From positions 1 to 62,899 of the forward strand of contig NZ_FOIL01000013.1 in the NCBI RefSeq assembly GCF_900101295.1: 62,899 nt of DNA, written 5' to 3'. Within the stretch, counting starts at the first letter, position 1, and every line of letters begins with the position of its first letter. Shown piece by piece: positions 42,188 to 51,010 of the stretch. This stretch comes from [Clostridium] aminophilum (GTDB lineage: Bacteria > Bacillota > Clostridia > Lachnospirales > Lachnospiraceae). The notes under the pieces were generated by a model. It saw nothing but the letters and a program-made list of their open reading frames with translations. It was not told the origin of the DNA and did no database searches. The translations under genes and the position numbers were made by a program.

Positions 42188-42943
42188 ATGGCAAAGGGAA
42201 GAATCTATTCGACGGAATCCTTCGGCTCGGTGGACGGGCCGGGGATCCGTTTTATTGTTTTTGTGCAGGGGTGTCGGATGCGGTGCCGTTACTGTCACAA
42301 TGTCGATACCTGGGATCCCATTGGGAAGTCCCGGGAACGGGAAGCGGAGGACGTACTGGATCAGGCAGTGCGGTACAAGTCCTATTGGGGCAGGAAAGGC
42401 GGGATCACCGTCAGCGGCGGAGAACCGCTCCTTCAGATGGATTTTCTGCTGGATCTGATGAAAAAAGCGAAAGAACGGGGGATTCACACGGTGATTGATA
42501 CCGCCGGTCAGCCCTTTACGAGGGAGGAACCATGGTTCGGAATGTTCCGCGAACTGATGGAGTATACGGATCTTCTGCTGGTGGACATCAAGCATATCGT
42601 GCCGGAGGAACACCGGAAACTGACAGCGCAGCCCAATGACAATATTCTGGACATGCTGCGGTATCTGTCAGAGATCGGGAAACCGGTCTGGATCCGTCAT
42701 GTTCTCGTGCCCGGCATCACGGATGAGGACGAATATCTCCGGAAGACCCGGGCGTTTCTGGATACGCTCACCAATATCGAAAAGGTCGAGGTTCTCCCGT
42801 ATCACGCCCTCGGAATCCCGAAATGGGAGGAACTGGGGATTCCGTACACTCTGCGGGAGATGGAGCCGCCGACTCCGGACCGCGTAAAAAATGCGGAGCG
42901 GATTCTGAGAGGAGAAGAATCACCGCAGGCCCGAGAACAGTGA
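42188..42943 (+). CDS. pflA: Pyruvate formate-lyase activating enzyme (radical SAM)
   Basis: Generates the glycyl radical on PflB using SAM and a [4Fe-4S] cluster. The 251-residue protein has the cluster motif in VQGCRMRCRYCHNVDTW (C-x3-C-x2-C), the GGE motif VSGGEPLLQ, HTVIDTAGQPF, and DIKHIVPEEHRKL, as in PflA. The start follows GGGAGGAG. It directly follows the FNR-like gene and probably shares its transcript. It is separated from pflB by a 28-bp tandem repeat, a terminator and a new promoter. Confidence 0.96.
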   Translation: MAKGRIYSTESFGSVDGPGIRFIVFVQGCRMRCRYCHNVDTWDPIGKSREREAEDVLDQAVRYKSYWGRKGGITVSGGEPLLQMDFLLDLMKKAKERGIHTVIDTAGQPFTREEPWFGMFRELMEYTDLLLVDIKHIVPEEHRKLTAQPNDNILDMLRYLSEIGKPVWIRHVLVPGITDEDEYLRKTRAFLDTLTNIEKVEVLPYHALGIPKWEELGIPYTLREMEPPTPDRVKNAERILRGEESPQAREQ

Positions 42944-43016
42944 ATCATGACCGGTAAAACACGAGCGGCGAATCATGACCGGTGAAACACGAGCGGCGAA
43001 TCATGACCGGCACTCC
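42942..43016 (+). repeat. 28-bp tandem repeat between pflA and pflB
   Basis: Two full units, GAATCATGACCGGTAAAACA followed by CGAGCGGC and the same with one G for A, plus a partial third (GAATCATGACCGGCACTCC). The array begins at the pflA stop codon. Confidence 0.9.
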
Positions 43017-43088
43017 GGATCAGAGACGTTCCGGAGGAAAACATGACCGGATATGTGTATGGAAAAAAGAACAAAGATGGCCGAAAAG

Positions 43089-43122
43089 GCCCGGAATCGC
43101 ATGGTTCCGGGCTTTATTTCAT
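43089..43122 (+). terminator. Rho-independent terminator after pflA
   Basis: AAGGCCCGGAA and TTCCGGGCTTT pair around TCGCATGG and are followed by ATTTC. It separates the fnr-pflA unit from pflB. Confidence 0.8.
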
Positions 43123-43181
43123 ATATGCGGTTAGATAGGACTAATATTGCATGCGAAAAAGGACACAGAACCCCTCCCGAA

Positions 43182-43227
43182 TTTGACCGCGGTCAAAGAA
43201 CGGGGGGAATCGACTGTGCTATATATA
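43182..43227 (+). promoter_or_regulatory. FNR-type site and promoter of pflB
   Basis: TTTGACCGCGGTCAAA (43182-43197) is a perfect 16-bp palindrome matching the Crp/Fnr dyad TTGAC-N4-GTCAA. A -10 box TGTGCTATATATAG lies at 43215-43228. With a start near 43232 the dyad centre falls at about -42, the class II activator position; there is no good -35 box. Confidence 0.8.
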
Positions 43228-43279
43228 GTCCCGGAAGAAATATAGAAATCCGGATTTTGAACGAAGAAAGGAAATAATC

Positions 43280-45532
43280 ATGTCAATGAGAGATGAATGG
43301 AGAAGCTTTGAAAGCGGCCATTGGGTGGATGACATCAATGTAAGAGACTTTATCCAGAAAAACTACACCGTCTATGACGGGGATGAGAGTTTCCTGGCAG
43401 AGCCGACGGAGGCGACGAACCGTCTCTGGGATATGGTACAGGGATATCAGAAAGAAGAACGCGCAAAGGGCGGTGTTCTGGACATGGAAACCGAGGTGGT
43501 TTCCGATGTGGACGCGTACGGCGCTGCCTATATCGGGGAAGGCACCGAGAAACTGGAAAAGGTCGTGGGGCTTCAGACAGACAAGCCGTTAAAGAGAGCG
43601 TTTATGCCCTACGGCGGCATCAAGATGGCGGAGGAAGCCTGCACGACTTACGGCTACACCCCGAACCCGGAACTTCACAAGATCTTTACCAAATATCACA
43701 AGACACACAATCAGGCGGTATTTGACGCCTACACTCCGGAAATGAAGCTGGCGAGACATAACAAGATCCTTACCGGACTTCCGGATACCTACGGCCGCGG
43801 CAGAATCGTGGGAGACTACCGCAGAGTTGCCCTCTACGGCATTGACCGTCTCATCGAGGCGAAGCAGGCGGATTTTGCAGGCTGCGGCTGCGGCATCATG
43901 ACCGACGATGTGATCCGGCAGAGAGAAGAGATCGCGGAGCAGATCCGCGCTCTCCGCAAGATGAAGAAAATGGCGGAGAGCTACGGCTATGATATCTCCG
44001 GTCCGGCAAAGAATGCGCGCGAGGCATTCCAGTGGCTGTATTTCGGATATCTCGCGGCGGTTCGCAGCCAGAACGGTGCGGCCATGTCCGTCGGCCGTGT
44101 GTCCACCTTCCTGGACATTTACATTGAGAGAGATCTGAGGGAGGGAACCCTGACAGAGTCCGAGGCGCAGGAGCTGGTGGATCATTTCACGCTGAAACTG
44201 CGTATGGTGAAATTTGCCCGCATTCCGAGCTACAACCAGCTTTTCTCCGGCGATCCGGTATGGGCGACCCTCGATGTGGCAGGTCTCGGCGATGACGGCA
44301 GAAGCATGGTGACGAAGAACGACTACCGTTTTCTTCACACACTGGAGAACATGGGACCGGCTCCGGAGCCGAATCTGACGGTTCTCTACTCCTCCAGACT
44401 TCCGGAGAACTTCAAGAAATATTCCGCGATGATCTCCATCAAGACTTCCTCTGTTCAGTATGAGAACGATGACGTGATGCGTCCGATCTGGTCGGATGAC
44501 TACGCGGTATGCTGCTGCGTGTCCGCGACCCAGACCGGAAAGGAGATGCAGTTCTTCGGCGCGAGAGCAAATCTGGCGAAATGCCTTCTCTACGCCATCA
44601 ACGGCGGTGTGGATGAGAAGACCGGCATGCAGGTCGGACCGGAGTATGCGCCGGTGAAGAACGACGTCCTCGACTATGATGAGGTCATGAAGAAGTATGA
44701 TGCCATGATGGAGTGGCTCGCCGGCATTTATGTCAATGTCCTGAACCTGATCCAGTATATGCATGACAAGTACTATTATGAGGCGGCGGAGATGGCGCTG
44801 ATCGATACCAATGTCCGCAGAACCTTTGCCACCGGTATTGCCGGTTTCTCCCATGTTGTAGATTCCCTCTCCGCGATCAAGTACGCGAAGGTAACTGCGA
44901 TCCGCGACGAGAACGGCATCGCGAAGGAGTTTAAGATTGAGGGTGATTTCCCGAAATACGGAAATGACGACGACCGCGCGGATGACATTGCGGTTTGGCT
45001 CCTGAAGACCTTCATGAAGAAGATTGAGCACTACCATACCTACCGCGATTCCGAGCCGACGACCTCGATTCTCACGATTACATCCAACGTTGTGTACGGA
45101 AAGAACACCGGAATGCTTCCGGACGGAAGAGCGGCCTGGACTCCGCTTTCCCCGGGCGCGAACCCGTCCTACGGAGCAGAGCAGAACGGTCTTCTGGCTT
45201 CCCTGAATTCCGTGGCAAAGCTTCCGTATGAGTACGCACTGGACGGAATATCCAACACACAGACGATCAACCCGGGCGCGCTGGGCCACAGCGACGATGA
45301 GAGAGCGGAGAATCTTGTGTCCGCCATGGACGGATATTTCGACCGCGGCGCACACCATCTGAATGTCAATGTCTTCGGCGTCGAGAAACTGAAGGATGCG
45401 ATGGAGCACCCGGAGAAGCCGGAATATGCGAACTTCACCATCCGCGTTTCCGGATATGCGGTCAAGTTCATCGATCTGACCCGTGAGCAGCAGCTGGATG
45501 TCATCTCCAGAACCTGCCACGCTTCCATGTGA
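43280..45532 (+). CDS. pflB: Formate C-acetyltransferase (pyruvate formate-lyase)
   Basis: Converts pyruvate and CoA to acetyl-CoA and formate in anaerobic sugar fermentation. The 750-residue glycyl-radical enzyme has the active-site cysteines in [18 protein letters not shown] (near residue 412) and the radical glycine in [19 protein letters not shown] (near residue 727). Other landmarks are [17 protein letters not shown] and [17 protein letters not shown]. The start has AAAGGAAA upstream. It has its own promoter with an FNR-type dyad and a terminator after it, so it can be expressed above its activase pflA. Confidence 0.97.
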   Translation: MSMRDEWRSFESGHWVDDINVRDFIQKNYTVYDGDESFLAEPTEATNRLWDMVQGYQKEERAKGGVLDMETEVVSDVDAYGAAYIGEGTEKLEKVVGLQTDKPLKRAFMPYGGIKMAEEACTTYGYTPNPELHKIFTKYHKTHNQAVFDAYTPEMKLARHNKILTGLPDTYGRGRIVGDYRRVALYGIDRLIEAKQADFAGCGCGIMTDDVIRQREEIAEQIRALRKMKKMAESYGYDISGPAKNAREAFQWLYFGYLAAVRSQNGAAMSVGRVSTFLDIYIERDLREGTLTESEAQELVDHFTLKLRMVKFARIPSYNQLFSGDPVWATLDVAGLGDDGRSMVTKNDYRFLHTLENMGPAPEPNLTVLYSSRLPENFKKYSAMISIKTSSVQYENDDVMRPIWSDDYAVCCCVSATQTGKEMQFFGARANLAKCLLYAINGGVDEKTGMQVGPEYAPVKNDVLDYDEVMKKYDAMMEWLAGIYVNVLNLIQYMHDKYYYEAAEMALIDTNVRRTFATGIAGFSHVVDSLSAIKYAKVTAIRDENGIAKEFKIEGDFPKYGNDDDRADDIAVWLLKTFMKKIEHYHTYRDSEPTTSILTITSNVVYGKNTGMLPDGRAAWTPLSPGANPSYGAEQNGLLASLNSVAKLPYEYALDGISNTQTINPGALGHSDDERAENLVSAMDGYFDRGAHHLNVNVFGVEKLKDAMEHPEKPEYANFTIRVSGYAVKFIDLTREQQLDVISRTCHASM

Positions 45533-45649
45533 CAAAAACGGATAATACACATCTAAGTGAATGCAGAGAACCGGTAAACACGCATTCGCGTGATGGAGCA
45601 TGAAAATGGATCCGATCGTTCGAAACGTGACCGGTCGGGATTCGGAAAA

Positions 45650-45692
45650 GAGAGGCGGAAACTCCGGATTGCGGGGCTTCCGCCTCTTGTGG
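45650..45692 (+). terminator. Terminator after pflB
   Basis: GAGAGGCGGAAAC and the later GCTTCCGCCTCTT pair across an inner CTCCGGATTGCGGGG loop and end in TT. The T-run is short. Confidence 0.65.
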
Positions 45693-45758
45693 AGTTGGTT
45701 CCTTCGTTTGCTTTGGTGTGTTATGATAGGGAACAGAATCAGCAAAGGAGGCACGGGG

Positions 45759-46913
45759 ATGGTCTGGCTGGAGGGAACCGTTCTGCTTATACTGGCAGCA
45801 GGATTGTATTATTTGTCGATGGTCAATGCGGCATTTGCCGAGTGGTACCGGGAGAATATCTATCGGATGATCTCGGAACAGGTGAGCAGGATCAGCGGAA
45901 CCGTACCCTTTTCCGTGACGGAGCTGGCGGCCGGACTCATGATCCTGATTTTGGCCGGGAGTTTTCTGGGGATCTTTCGAAAAGGCCCGAAGGCGGGCCG
46001 GTTCTTCCGGTGGCTCGGCGGTACGTATCTCACGGCCGCGGTGCTGGCAATGCTTTATGTGACAAACTGCGGGATCAATTACCGGTCGGTCCCGTTTTCC
46101 GAAAAGTCGGGGCTGGCGGCGGAAATCCGGAAAAATGCGGAATCGGACGGTTATGACAGGCTGGCGCTGGCGGATCTCTGCGCCTACATCGCGGAACGGC
46201 TGAACGAAGCGGAAGGAAAGCGCATGGAACATGCAGAAGACAACGGCATGGAACGCAACGCGGAAAACGTGGGAGAAACACGGACCGCTGTCAGCTACGG
46301 AGCCGAGACGGAGATCGGGGAAGAGGCCCGGAAGGCCATGGAGGGGCTCAGTGAAGAATATCCGGATCTGTCCGGATATTATCCGATACCGAAACCGCTC
46401 GTCACCTCCCGGATTTTCAGCGAGCAGCAGGTGACCGGCATCTACCTTCCGTTCTTTGTCGAGGCGGCGTGGAACCGCGATATTCCGGGATACAACCGCC
46501 CGTTTACGGCCTGCCATGAGCTCTCCCATCTGAGGGGATTCATGCGGGAGGACGAGGCGAATTTCATCGCGTTTCTCGCCTGCATCCGGTCAGACAATGC
46601 GGCATTTGCCAGAAGCGGATGGCTGGAAGGCTGGGTCTATGCGGGCAATGCGCTGGCGGCGGAAGATCCGGAGGCCTTCTCGGCGCTCTACGGGGAGATC
46701 CCGGAGAGCATGAAAAAAGAACTGGCGGAGAACAATGCGTATTGGGACCGTTTCCGGGGGAAGGCGGCCGAAGTTCATGAGAAGGTGAATGACGCCTATC
46801 TCCGGGCGGGAGGACAGGAAGAGGGCGTGAAAAGTTACGGCAGGATCGTGGATCTGATGCTGGCCCACGCACGGCGTCAGGGATGGAAAACCGTTTCCTA
46901 CGAAATTATGTGA
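45759..46913 (+). CDS. DUF3810 family membrane protein with HExxH motif
   Basis: A 384-residue membrane protein. Two N-terminal helices (VLLILAAGLYYLSMV and about 45-62), another near 80-98, then a large domain. Residues around 245 read RPFTACHELSHLRGFMREDEANFIAFLAC: an HExxH motif (HELSH) with a following Glu, as in zinc metallopeptidases. DUF3810 proteins are widespread but uncharacterised. The ATG at 45759 follows AAAGGAGG at 7 bp; a longer frame opens at 45600 but its first 53 residues lie over the pflB terminator. It appears to be a single-gene unit. Confidence 0.88.
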   Translation: MVWLEGTVLLILAAGLYYLSMVNAAFAEWYRENIYRMISEQVSRISGTVPFSVTELAAGLMILILAGSFLGIFRKGPKAGRFFRWLGGTYLTAAVLAMLYVTNCGINYRSVPFSEKSGLAAEIRKNAESDGYDRLALADLCAYIAERLNEAEGKRMEHAEDNGMERNAENVGETRTAVSYGAETEIGEEARKAMEGLSEEYPDLSGYYPIPKPLVTSRIFSEQQVTGIYLPFFVEAAWNRDIPGYNRPFTACHELSHLRGFMREDEANFIAFLACIRSDNAAFARSGWLEGWVYAGNALAAEDPEAFSALYGEIPESMKKELAENNAYWDRFRGKAAEVHEKVNDAYLRAGGQEEGVKSYGRIVDLMLAHARRQGWKTVSYEIM

Positions 46914-46949
46914 AATCTATGAACAATTCCTGCGATTTATCGCATTGAC

Positions 46950-46997
46950 AGGGCAGATATGGTATACTTTTATCGTATACTGGTCTGCCCTTTTTTG
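46950..46997 (+). terminator. Rho-independent terminator after the DUF3810 gene
   Basis: AGGGCAGATATGGTATAC and GTATACTGGTCTGCCCT pair with small mismatches around TTTTATC and are followed by TTTTTTG. Copy 5 of the hairpin repeat begins right after it. Confidence 0.85.
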
Positions 46998-47075
46998 TTT
47001 CATGGGAAAATTTCTCCGAAATTCCCTATGAAACAAAAACGCCCCGCGAGACTTTGGAGACTGACGTGATAACGG
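46996..47075 (+). repeat. Terminator-trailing modular hairpin repeat, copy 5 (5' part only)
   Basis: GTTTCATGGGAAAATTTCTC, CGAAATTCCCTATGAAAC and AAAAACGCCCCGCGAGACTT: the 5' palindrome and the start of the next module, then the similarity fades. It lies 68 bp before the next gene. Confidence 0.8.
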
Positions 47076-47142
47076 GCGCAAACGTAATTCGTCCCGCTGC
47101 AGACCGGTCCGGAAACTGCAGGAAAATCTTTTGAGGTGCAGT

Positions 47143-47571
47143 ATGCTGAGAGAAGAGAAGATCCGCCGGATGACGGATCTGGCAATGTTTGAGAAGAAAA
47201 ACGGCAAAAAAGTCCGGGAAGTGTCGGATTTTTACCGTACGGATTATGTGTTCCGCAGCCTTGTGCGCGGTTTTGTCAGTTATACCGTCAGTTTCGTGAT
47301 GATCGGTATTCTGTTTGTATTTTACAATCTGGATATGGTTCTGGATGACCTGGATATGAAGACGCTGACGGTGCGCGTGACGGTTGCCATCGCCCTCTAT
47401 ATTCTGGGAATGATCACCTATCTTCTGATCGTCGGCGGCGTCTACGGGCGGCGCTACGACCGTCAGGTGACGCTCTGGAAGCAGTATCTGGACATGCTCA
47501 CGTCGCTGTCGCGCCGTTACGAATACCATGAACGGGCGGAGGAACTGATGAGGGAGGAAAAACGCGGATGA
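47143..47571 (+). CDS. Membrane protein of unknown function, first gene of the cdaA cluster
   Basis: A 142-residue protein with a charged N terminus and two strong membrane helices (about 47-66 and 83-107), then a charged C-terminal tail (RYEYHERAEELMREEKRG). No family recognised. The ATG at 47143 follows TGAGGTG; a frame start at 47131 is less likely. Its stop overlaps the start of the next membrane-protein gene by 4 bp, so the two are translationally coupled. Its position before cdaA suggests a role linked to envelope homeostasis, by inference only. Confidence 0.75.
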   Translation: MLREEKIRRMTDLAMFEKKNGKKVREVSDFYRTDYVFRSLVRGFVSYTVSFVMIGILFVFYNLDMVLDDLDMKTLTVRVTVAIALYILGMITYLLIVGGVYGRRYDRQVTLWKQYLDMLTSLSRRYEYHERAEELMREEKRG

Positions 47572-48506
47572 CCAATCTGCTTGTTTTAAAAGAAAATCTG
47601 AAGGCGGTCTATGCGCGCTGGAGTATCGTGATCGACCCTGCGGTCCGCTTTCTTCTGGCGCTGATGTCACTTTTGTTTATCACACGGTTTACCGGTTATC
47701 AGGACAAGCTCGGAAGCATTCTGCTGATTGTCCTGACTTCGGCGGGGTGCGCCTTTCTTCCGACCACGGCCATCACGGCGGTCGCGGGATTTTTCCTGCT
47801 GGTCGAGTTTTTTGCGCTTTCTCTGGAGGTGACGGTGATCACCTTTACATTTATCCTGATTGTCATGCTGCTCCTGTTCGGATTTCAGCCGGATTCGATC
47901 TGGCTGATTCTGCTGGCGCCGCTGGTGCTGTTTGCCAAAATGCCGTTAGCCATGGCGGTTCTGGTGGGACTTTCCGGGACGCTGGTTTCGGTGATTCCGA
48001 TGAGCTGCGGCATTTTCGTCTACTACCTGATCATGTATGTCCGGCAAAACAGCAGTACACTGACGGAAAAAGGGGAGGTAAGGGAAATGTCGGAGATGTT
48101 TTCCAGAATTCTCCGCGGCGTTTTGTCCAATCCGGAAATGATCGTCATGCTGATTGCAGTCTGCATCACCATGATGGTAACACTTCTTCTGCGCCGGCTT
48201 TCCGTCAATTATGTGTGGGAGATCGCGATTGCCGGCGGACTGATGGCGGGTCTCATCGTGATTCTGGCCGGAAGCTACAGCTTCAGCCTTTCCGTCAGCC
48301 TTCCGCTCACCGCAGTGTCGGTGGCGGTCAGCGTTCTGGTCGCGATGCTGTACCGGTTCCTTCGTTTTTCGGCCGATTACGGCCGCACGGAGTTCCTTCA
48401 GTACGAGGATGAGGACTATTACTATTATGTGAAGGCAGTCCCGAAGGTCAATGTCGCCCGGACGGATGTCAGGGTGCAGAAAATCAATAAAGTTCACAGG
48501 AGGTGA
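47568..48506 (+). CDS. Polytopic membrane protein of unknown function before cdaA
   Basis: A 312-residue protein with about eight predicted membrane helices (from about residue 25 to 262) and a soluble acidic/tyrosine-rich tail (LQYEDEDYYYYVKAVPKVNV). No family recognised from sequence. It overlaps the preceding gene by 4 bp (ATGA), and its stop lies 5 bp before the GTG of cdaA, with the cdaA ribosome-binding site inside its last codons. The tight spacing indicates a single operon with cdaA and cdaR and perhaps a physical or functional link with c-di-AMP signalling. Confidence 0.78.
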   Translation: MTNLLVLKENLKAVYARWSIVIDPAVRFLLALMSLLFITRFTGYQDKLGSILLIVLTSAGCAFLPTTAITAVAGFFLLVEFFALSLEVTVITFTFILIVMLLLFGFQPDSIWLILLAPLVLFAKMPLAMAVLVGLSGTLVSVIPMSCGIFVYYLIMYVRQNSSTLTEKGEVREMSEMFSRILRGVLSNPEMIVMLIAVCITMMVTLLLRRLSVNYVWEIAIAGGLMAGLIVILAGSYSFSLSVSLPLTAVSVAVSVLVAMLYRFLRFSADYGRTEFLQYEDEDYYYYVKAVPKVNVARTDVRVQKINKVHRR

Positions 48507-48510
48507 CACG

Positions 48511-49392
48511 GTGGGAACGTCATTTTTTTCCGAGCTTTATTCCTGGATTTCGTTTGTTCCGAGGATCGGATTTAAAAATATCGTTGAGATTCTGATTATC
48601 ACGTTTTTGATTTATAAGATCATCATCTGGATCCGGGATACCCGCGCCAGCGTGCTTTTAAAGGGAATCGGATTTATCTTTGCTTTCTTCGTGTTTGCGG
48701 CGGTTCTGGAACTGGACACGATCCTCTGGCTGATGGAAAAATTCTCCGTAATCGCGGTGACCGCGGTGCTGATTATCTTCCAGCAGGAGCTCCGGAGAGC
48801 GCTGGAGCAGCTCGGAAGCCAGAAGATGTTCGGCAGTCTCTTCCAGTCGGTGGAGGAGGCACAAAAAGAGGAGTTTTCCGAGCAGACGGTGGGCGAGCTG
48901 GTCCGCGCCTGCTTTGAGATGAGCAGGGTTAAAACCGGCGCGTTGATGGTTCTGGAGAGGGAGAGTCCGCTTTCCGAAATCCGGCGCACCGGAATCGACA
49001 TTGAAGGTCTGGTGAGCAGCCAGCTTCTGATCAATATTTTTGAGCACAACACGCCGCTCCATGATGGTGCGGTGGTGATCCGGGGAAACCGGGTCGCGGC
49101 GGCGACCTGCTATCTCCCTCTTTCCGAGAACAATGACATCAGCAAAGCTTACGGCACCAGACATCGGGCCGCCATCGGCATCAGCGAGAACACGGACAGT
49201 GTGACTCTGGTTGTCTCGGAGGAGACCGGTCAGGTCTCCGTGGCAATCGGCGGAGCGCTTCAGGAAGCGTCGACGCAGGAACAGCTGAGAGATATTCTGG
49301 AGACGCAGATGCTGCGCGGTGAACCGACCGGAAACCGGCATTTCGGTTCACTCTGGAAGAGGAGGAAGCATGAAGGAAATGATTCTGAATAA
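48511..49392 (+). CDS. cdaA: Diadenylate cyclase, c-di-AMP synthase
   Basis: Makes c-di-AMP from two ATP at the membrane, controlling potassium, osmolyte and cell-wall homeostasis. The 293-residue protein has three N-terminal helices and the DisA_N cyclase domain with the DGA motif (NTPLHDGAVVIRG) and RHR motif (YGTRHRAAIG). Length is usual for CdaA. The GTG at 48511 is taken as start, with AGGAGGTGA just upstream; the alternative ATG at 48451 would overlap the previous gene by 56 bp. It overlaps cdaR by 23 bp. Confidence 0.95.
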   Translation: MGTSFFSELYSWISFVPRIGFKNIVEILIITFLIYKIIIWIRDTRASVLLKGIGFIFAFFVFAAVLELDTILWLMEKFSVIAVTAVLIIFQQELRRALEQLGSQKMFGSLFQSVEEAQKEEFSEQTVGELVRACFEMSRVKTGALMVLERESPLSEIRRTGIDIEGLVSSQLLINIFEHNTPLHDGAVVIRGNRVAAATCYLPLSENNDISKAYGTRHRAAIGISENTDSVTLVVSEETGQVSVAIGGALQEASTQEQLRDILETQMLRGEPTGNRHFGSLWKRRKHEGNDSE

Positions 49393-50746
49393 TGCCAAAT
49401 GGAAACTGCTGGCCCTGGGGCTGGCGTTTATCGTCTGGCTTGGCGTCGTCAATATCGCAAATCCGACGATCACATCGACCCGTGAGGTACAGGTGGAAAT
49501 CGTGAACGGCGATATCCTTCAGGACGCGAATCTGGCATATGAGGTTCTGGGCAAGAAGACCGCGACGGTCACCTACAAGGTCCGTACGAGGGATGATTAC
49601 CGGATCAAGACATCGGATTTCCGTGCATATGCGGATCTCTCCGAGATGTATGACGTGACGGGGGCAATTCCCATCCATCTGCAGGTTCTGAACAACGCCT
49701 CTCTCATTGACGGCGAAAAGGTTTCGCCGGAGGTGGTGCGGATTCAGACCGAGCCGATGCAGACCAAGGAGTTTACCGTGGTGGCACGGCCGAAGGGAAA
49801 AGTCGCTTCCGGCTTTGAGAAGGGAGCGGTATCGCTGGATCCGCAGAAAGTTACGGTTCAGGGACCGCAGTCACTGGTCGGACAGATCAACTCCATCGGC
49901 GTGGAATTTGATGTGGAAGGCGCAGAAACGACCGTCGAGACGGACGGAACGCCCGGATTCTACGATGCAAACGGAAATGCCCTTCATCTGAACGACTCTG
50001 TACAGATTCTGACGGATTCCGTTCACTGCACCATGGAAGTGCTTCGGCTGAAGGAAGTTCCGCTGAACTTCGTGGTTTCCGGAACTCCTGCGGATGGTTA
50101 CCGATTCACCGGCGCGGATGCGACCGTGGCCGCGGTCAATGTGGCCGGCGATACCCGGATTCTGGATTCCCTCAGTGAGATCCGGATCCAGACACCGGCG
50201 CTGAACGTAGCGGATGCCGAGAAGAATGTGGAGACGGATATCGACATCAGCGATTATCTGCCGGAGGGTGTCACCGTGTCCGGCCTCGACAGCACCGAGA
50301 TTCATGTGGTTCTGAACGTGAAGAAACTGGATATCCAGCGGTTCAATGTCACCACGTCGGATATCACGCTCACGGGGGAAAACAGCAGTTACCGTTATAC
50401 GGTGGAGAGCGCGTCCATGGGAATGCGGATTCAGGGACTTCCGGATGTGCTGAAAAAGCTGAAGGTTTCGGATCTGAGCCTGACGGCGGATGTGTCATCC
50501 CTCACGCCGGGCGTGCACACGATTACGGTCAAGGCTGAGCCTGAGGACGGATGCGAGATTGTCACCTACCCGTCCGTCACGGTTCATGTCAGCGACGGAA
50601 ATGACAGCGCAAATGACGATGAGAACAGCGGTTCCGCGGAAGTGGAATCGGGTTCGGCCGGAGAGGAGACAAAAGCTTCCGGCAAAAACGGAGAGAAGAA
50701 AACGGAGGAGGATGCGGCGGATTCCGGTGCCGCATCCGGAAACTAA
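49370..50746 (+). CDS. cdaR: CdaA regulator, YbbR-domain protein
   Basis: A membrane-anchored extracytoplasmic protein that modulates CdaA. One N-terminal helix (KWKLLALGLAFIVWLGVVNI) is followed by four YbbR-type beta domains, visible as recurring patterns such as VTVQGPQSLVGQINSIGVEFDV and KEVPLNFVVSGTPADGY. The last 50 residues are a Ser/Glu/Lys-rich tail. 458 residues, as in typical CdaR. The ATG at 49370 follows GGAGGAAG inside the end of cdaA. The missing glmM, which often follows cdaAR in Firmicutes, is not found; an HPr-like gene follows instead. Confidence 0.93.
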   Translation: MKEMILNNAKWKLLALGLAFIVWLGVVNIANPTITSTREVQVEIVNGDILQDANLAYEVLGKKTATVTYKVRTRDDYRIKTSDFRAYADLSEMYDVTGAIPIHLQVLNNASLIDGEKVSPEVVRIQTEPMQTKEFTVVARPKGKVASGFEKGAVSLDPQKVTVQGPQSLVGQINSIGVEFDVEGAETTVETDGTPGFYDANGNALHLNDSVQILTDSVHCTMEVLRLKEVPLNFVVSGTPADGYRFTGADATVAAVNVAGDTRILDSLSEIRIQTPALNVADAEKNVETDIDISDYLPEGVTVSGLDSTEIHVVLNVKKLDIQRFNVTTSDITLTGENSSYRYTVESASMGMRIQGLPDVLKKLKVSDLSLTADVSSLTPGVHTITVKAEPEDGCEIVTYPSVTVHVSDGNDSANDDENSGSAEVESGSAGEETKASGKNGEKKTEEDAADSGAASGN

Positions 50747-50749
50747 ACT

Positions 50750-51010
50750 ATGATCAGTGAACAAGTTATACTCGGCGTTCCGGAAGGTCTTCATCTGAGA
50801 CCGGCGAACCGCCTGTGCAATATTGCCATCGGATTCCAGTCCAGCATCACGTTCCGGGTCCGGGAATCCGATTACAACGCAAAGAGCGTGCTCAGCACGC
50901 TCGGCGCCTGCATTCGGTTCGGCGATACGTTTGAGATCCGCTGCGACGGGCCGGATGAGCAGGAGGCTCTGAAAGCGATGTGTGAAGCGGTCCGGGGAGA
51001 ACTGACATGA
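50750..51010 (+). CDS. HPr-family phosphocarrier protein
   Basis: An 86-residue HPr-like protein. The phosphorylatable histidine is at position 15 (EGLHLRPANRL), with the usual Arg17, and the regulatory serine region is present (NAKSVLSTLGACIRFGDTFEI). It keeps both sites, unlike Crh, which lacks the histidine. Two unusual cysteines (CNIAIG, GACIRF) are seen. The start is 3 bp after cdaR and has no good ribosome-binding site, so it may depend on coupling. Its stop overlaps the next gene by 4 bp. A role outside sugar transport, as regulator, is possible. Confidence 0.88.
   Translation: MISEQVILGVPEGLHLRPANRLCNIAIGFQSSITFRVRESDYNAKSVLSTLGACIRFGDTFEIRCDGPDEQEALKAMCEAVRGELT

Noticed and set aside
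43589-45754. 721-codon open frame on the minus strand opposite pflB
   Set aside because: Shadow of pflB. Its composition is rich in His, Arg and Leu as expected for an antisense frame, with no recognisable domain.
46945-46968. TTGACA and TATACT as a promoter after the DUF3810 gene
   Set aside because: The spacer is only 12 bp and both boxes are part of the terminator stem.
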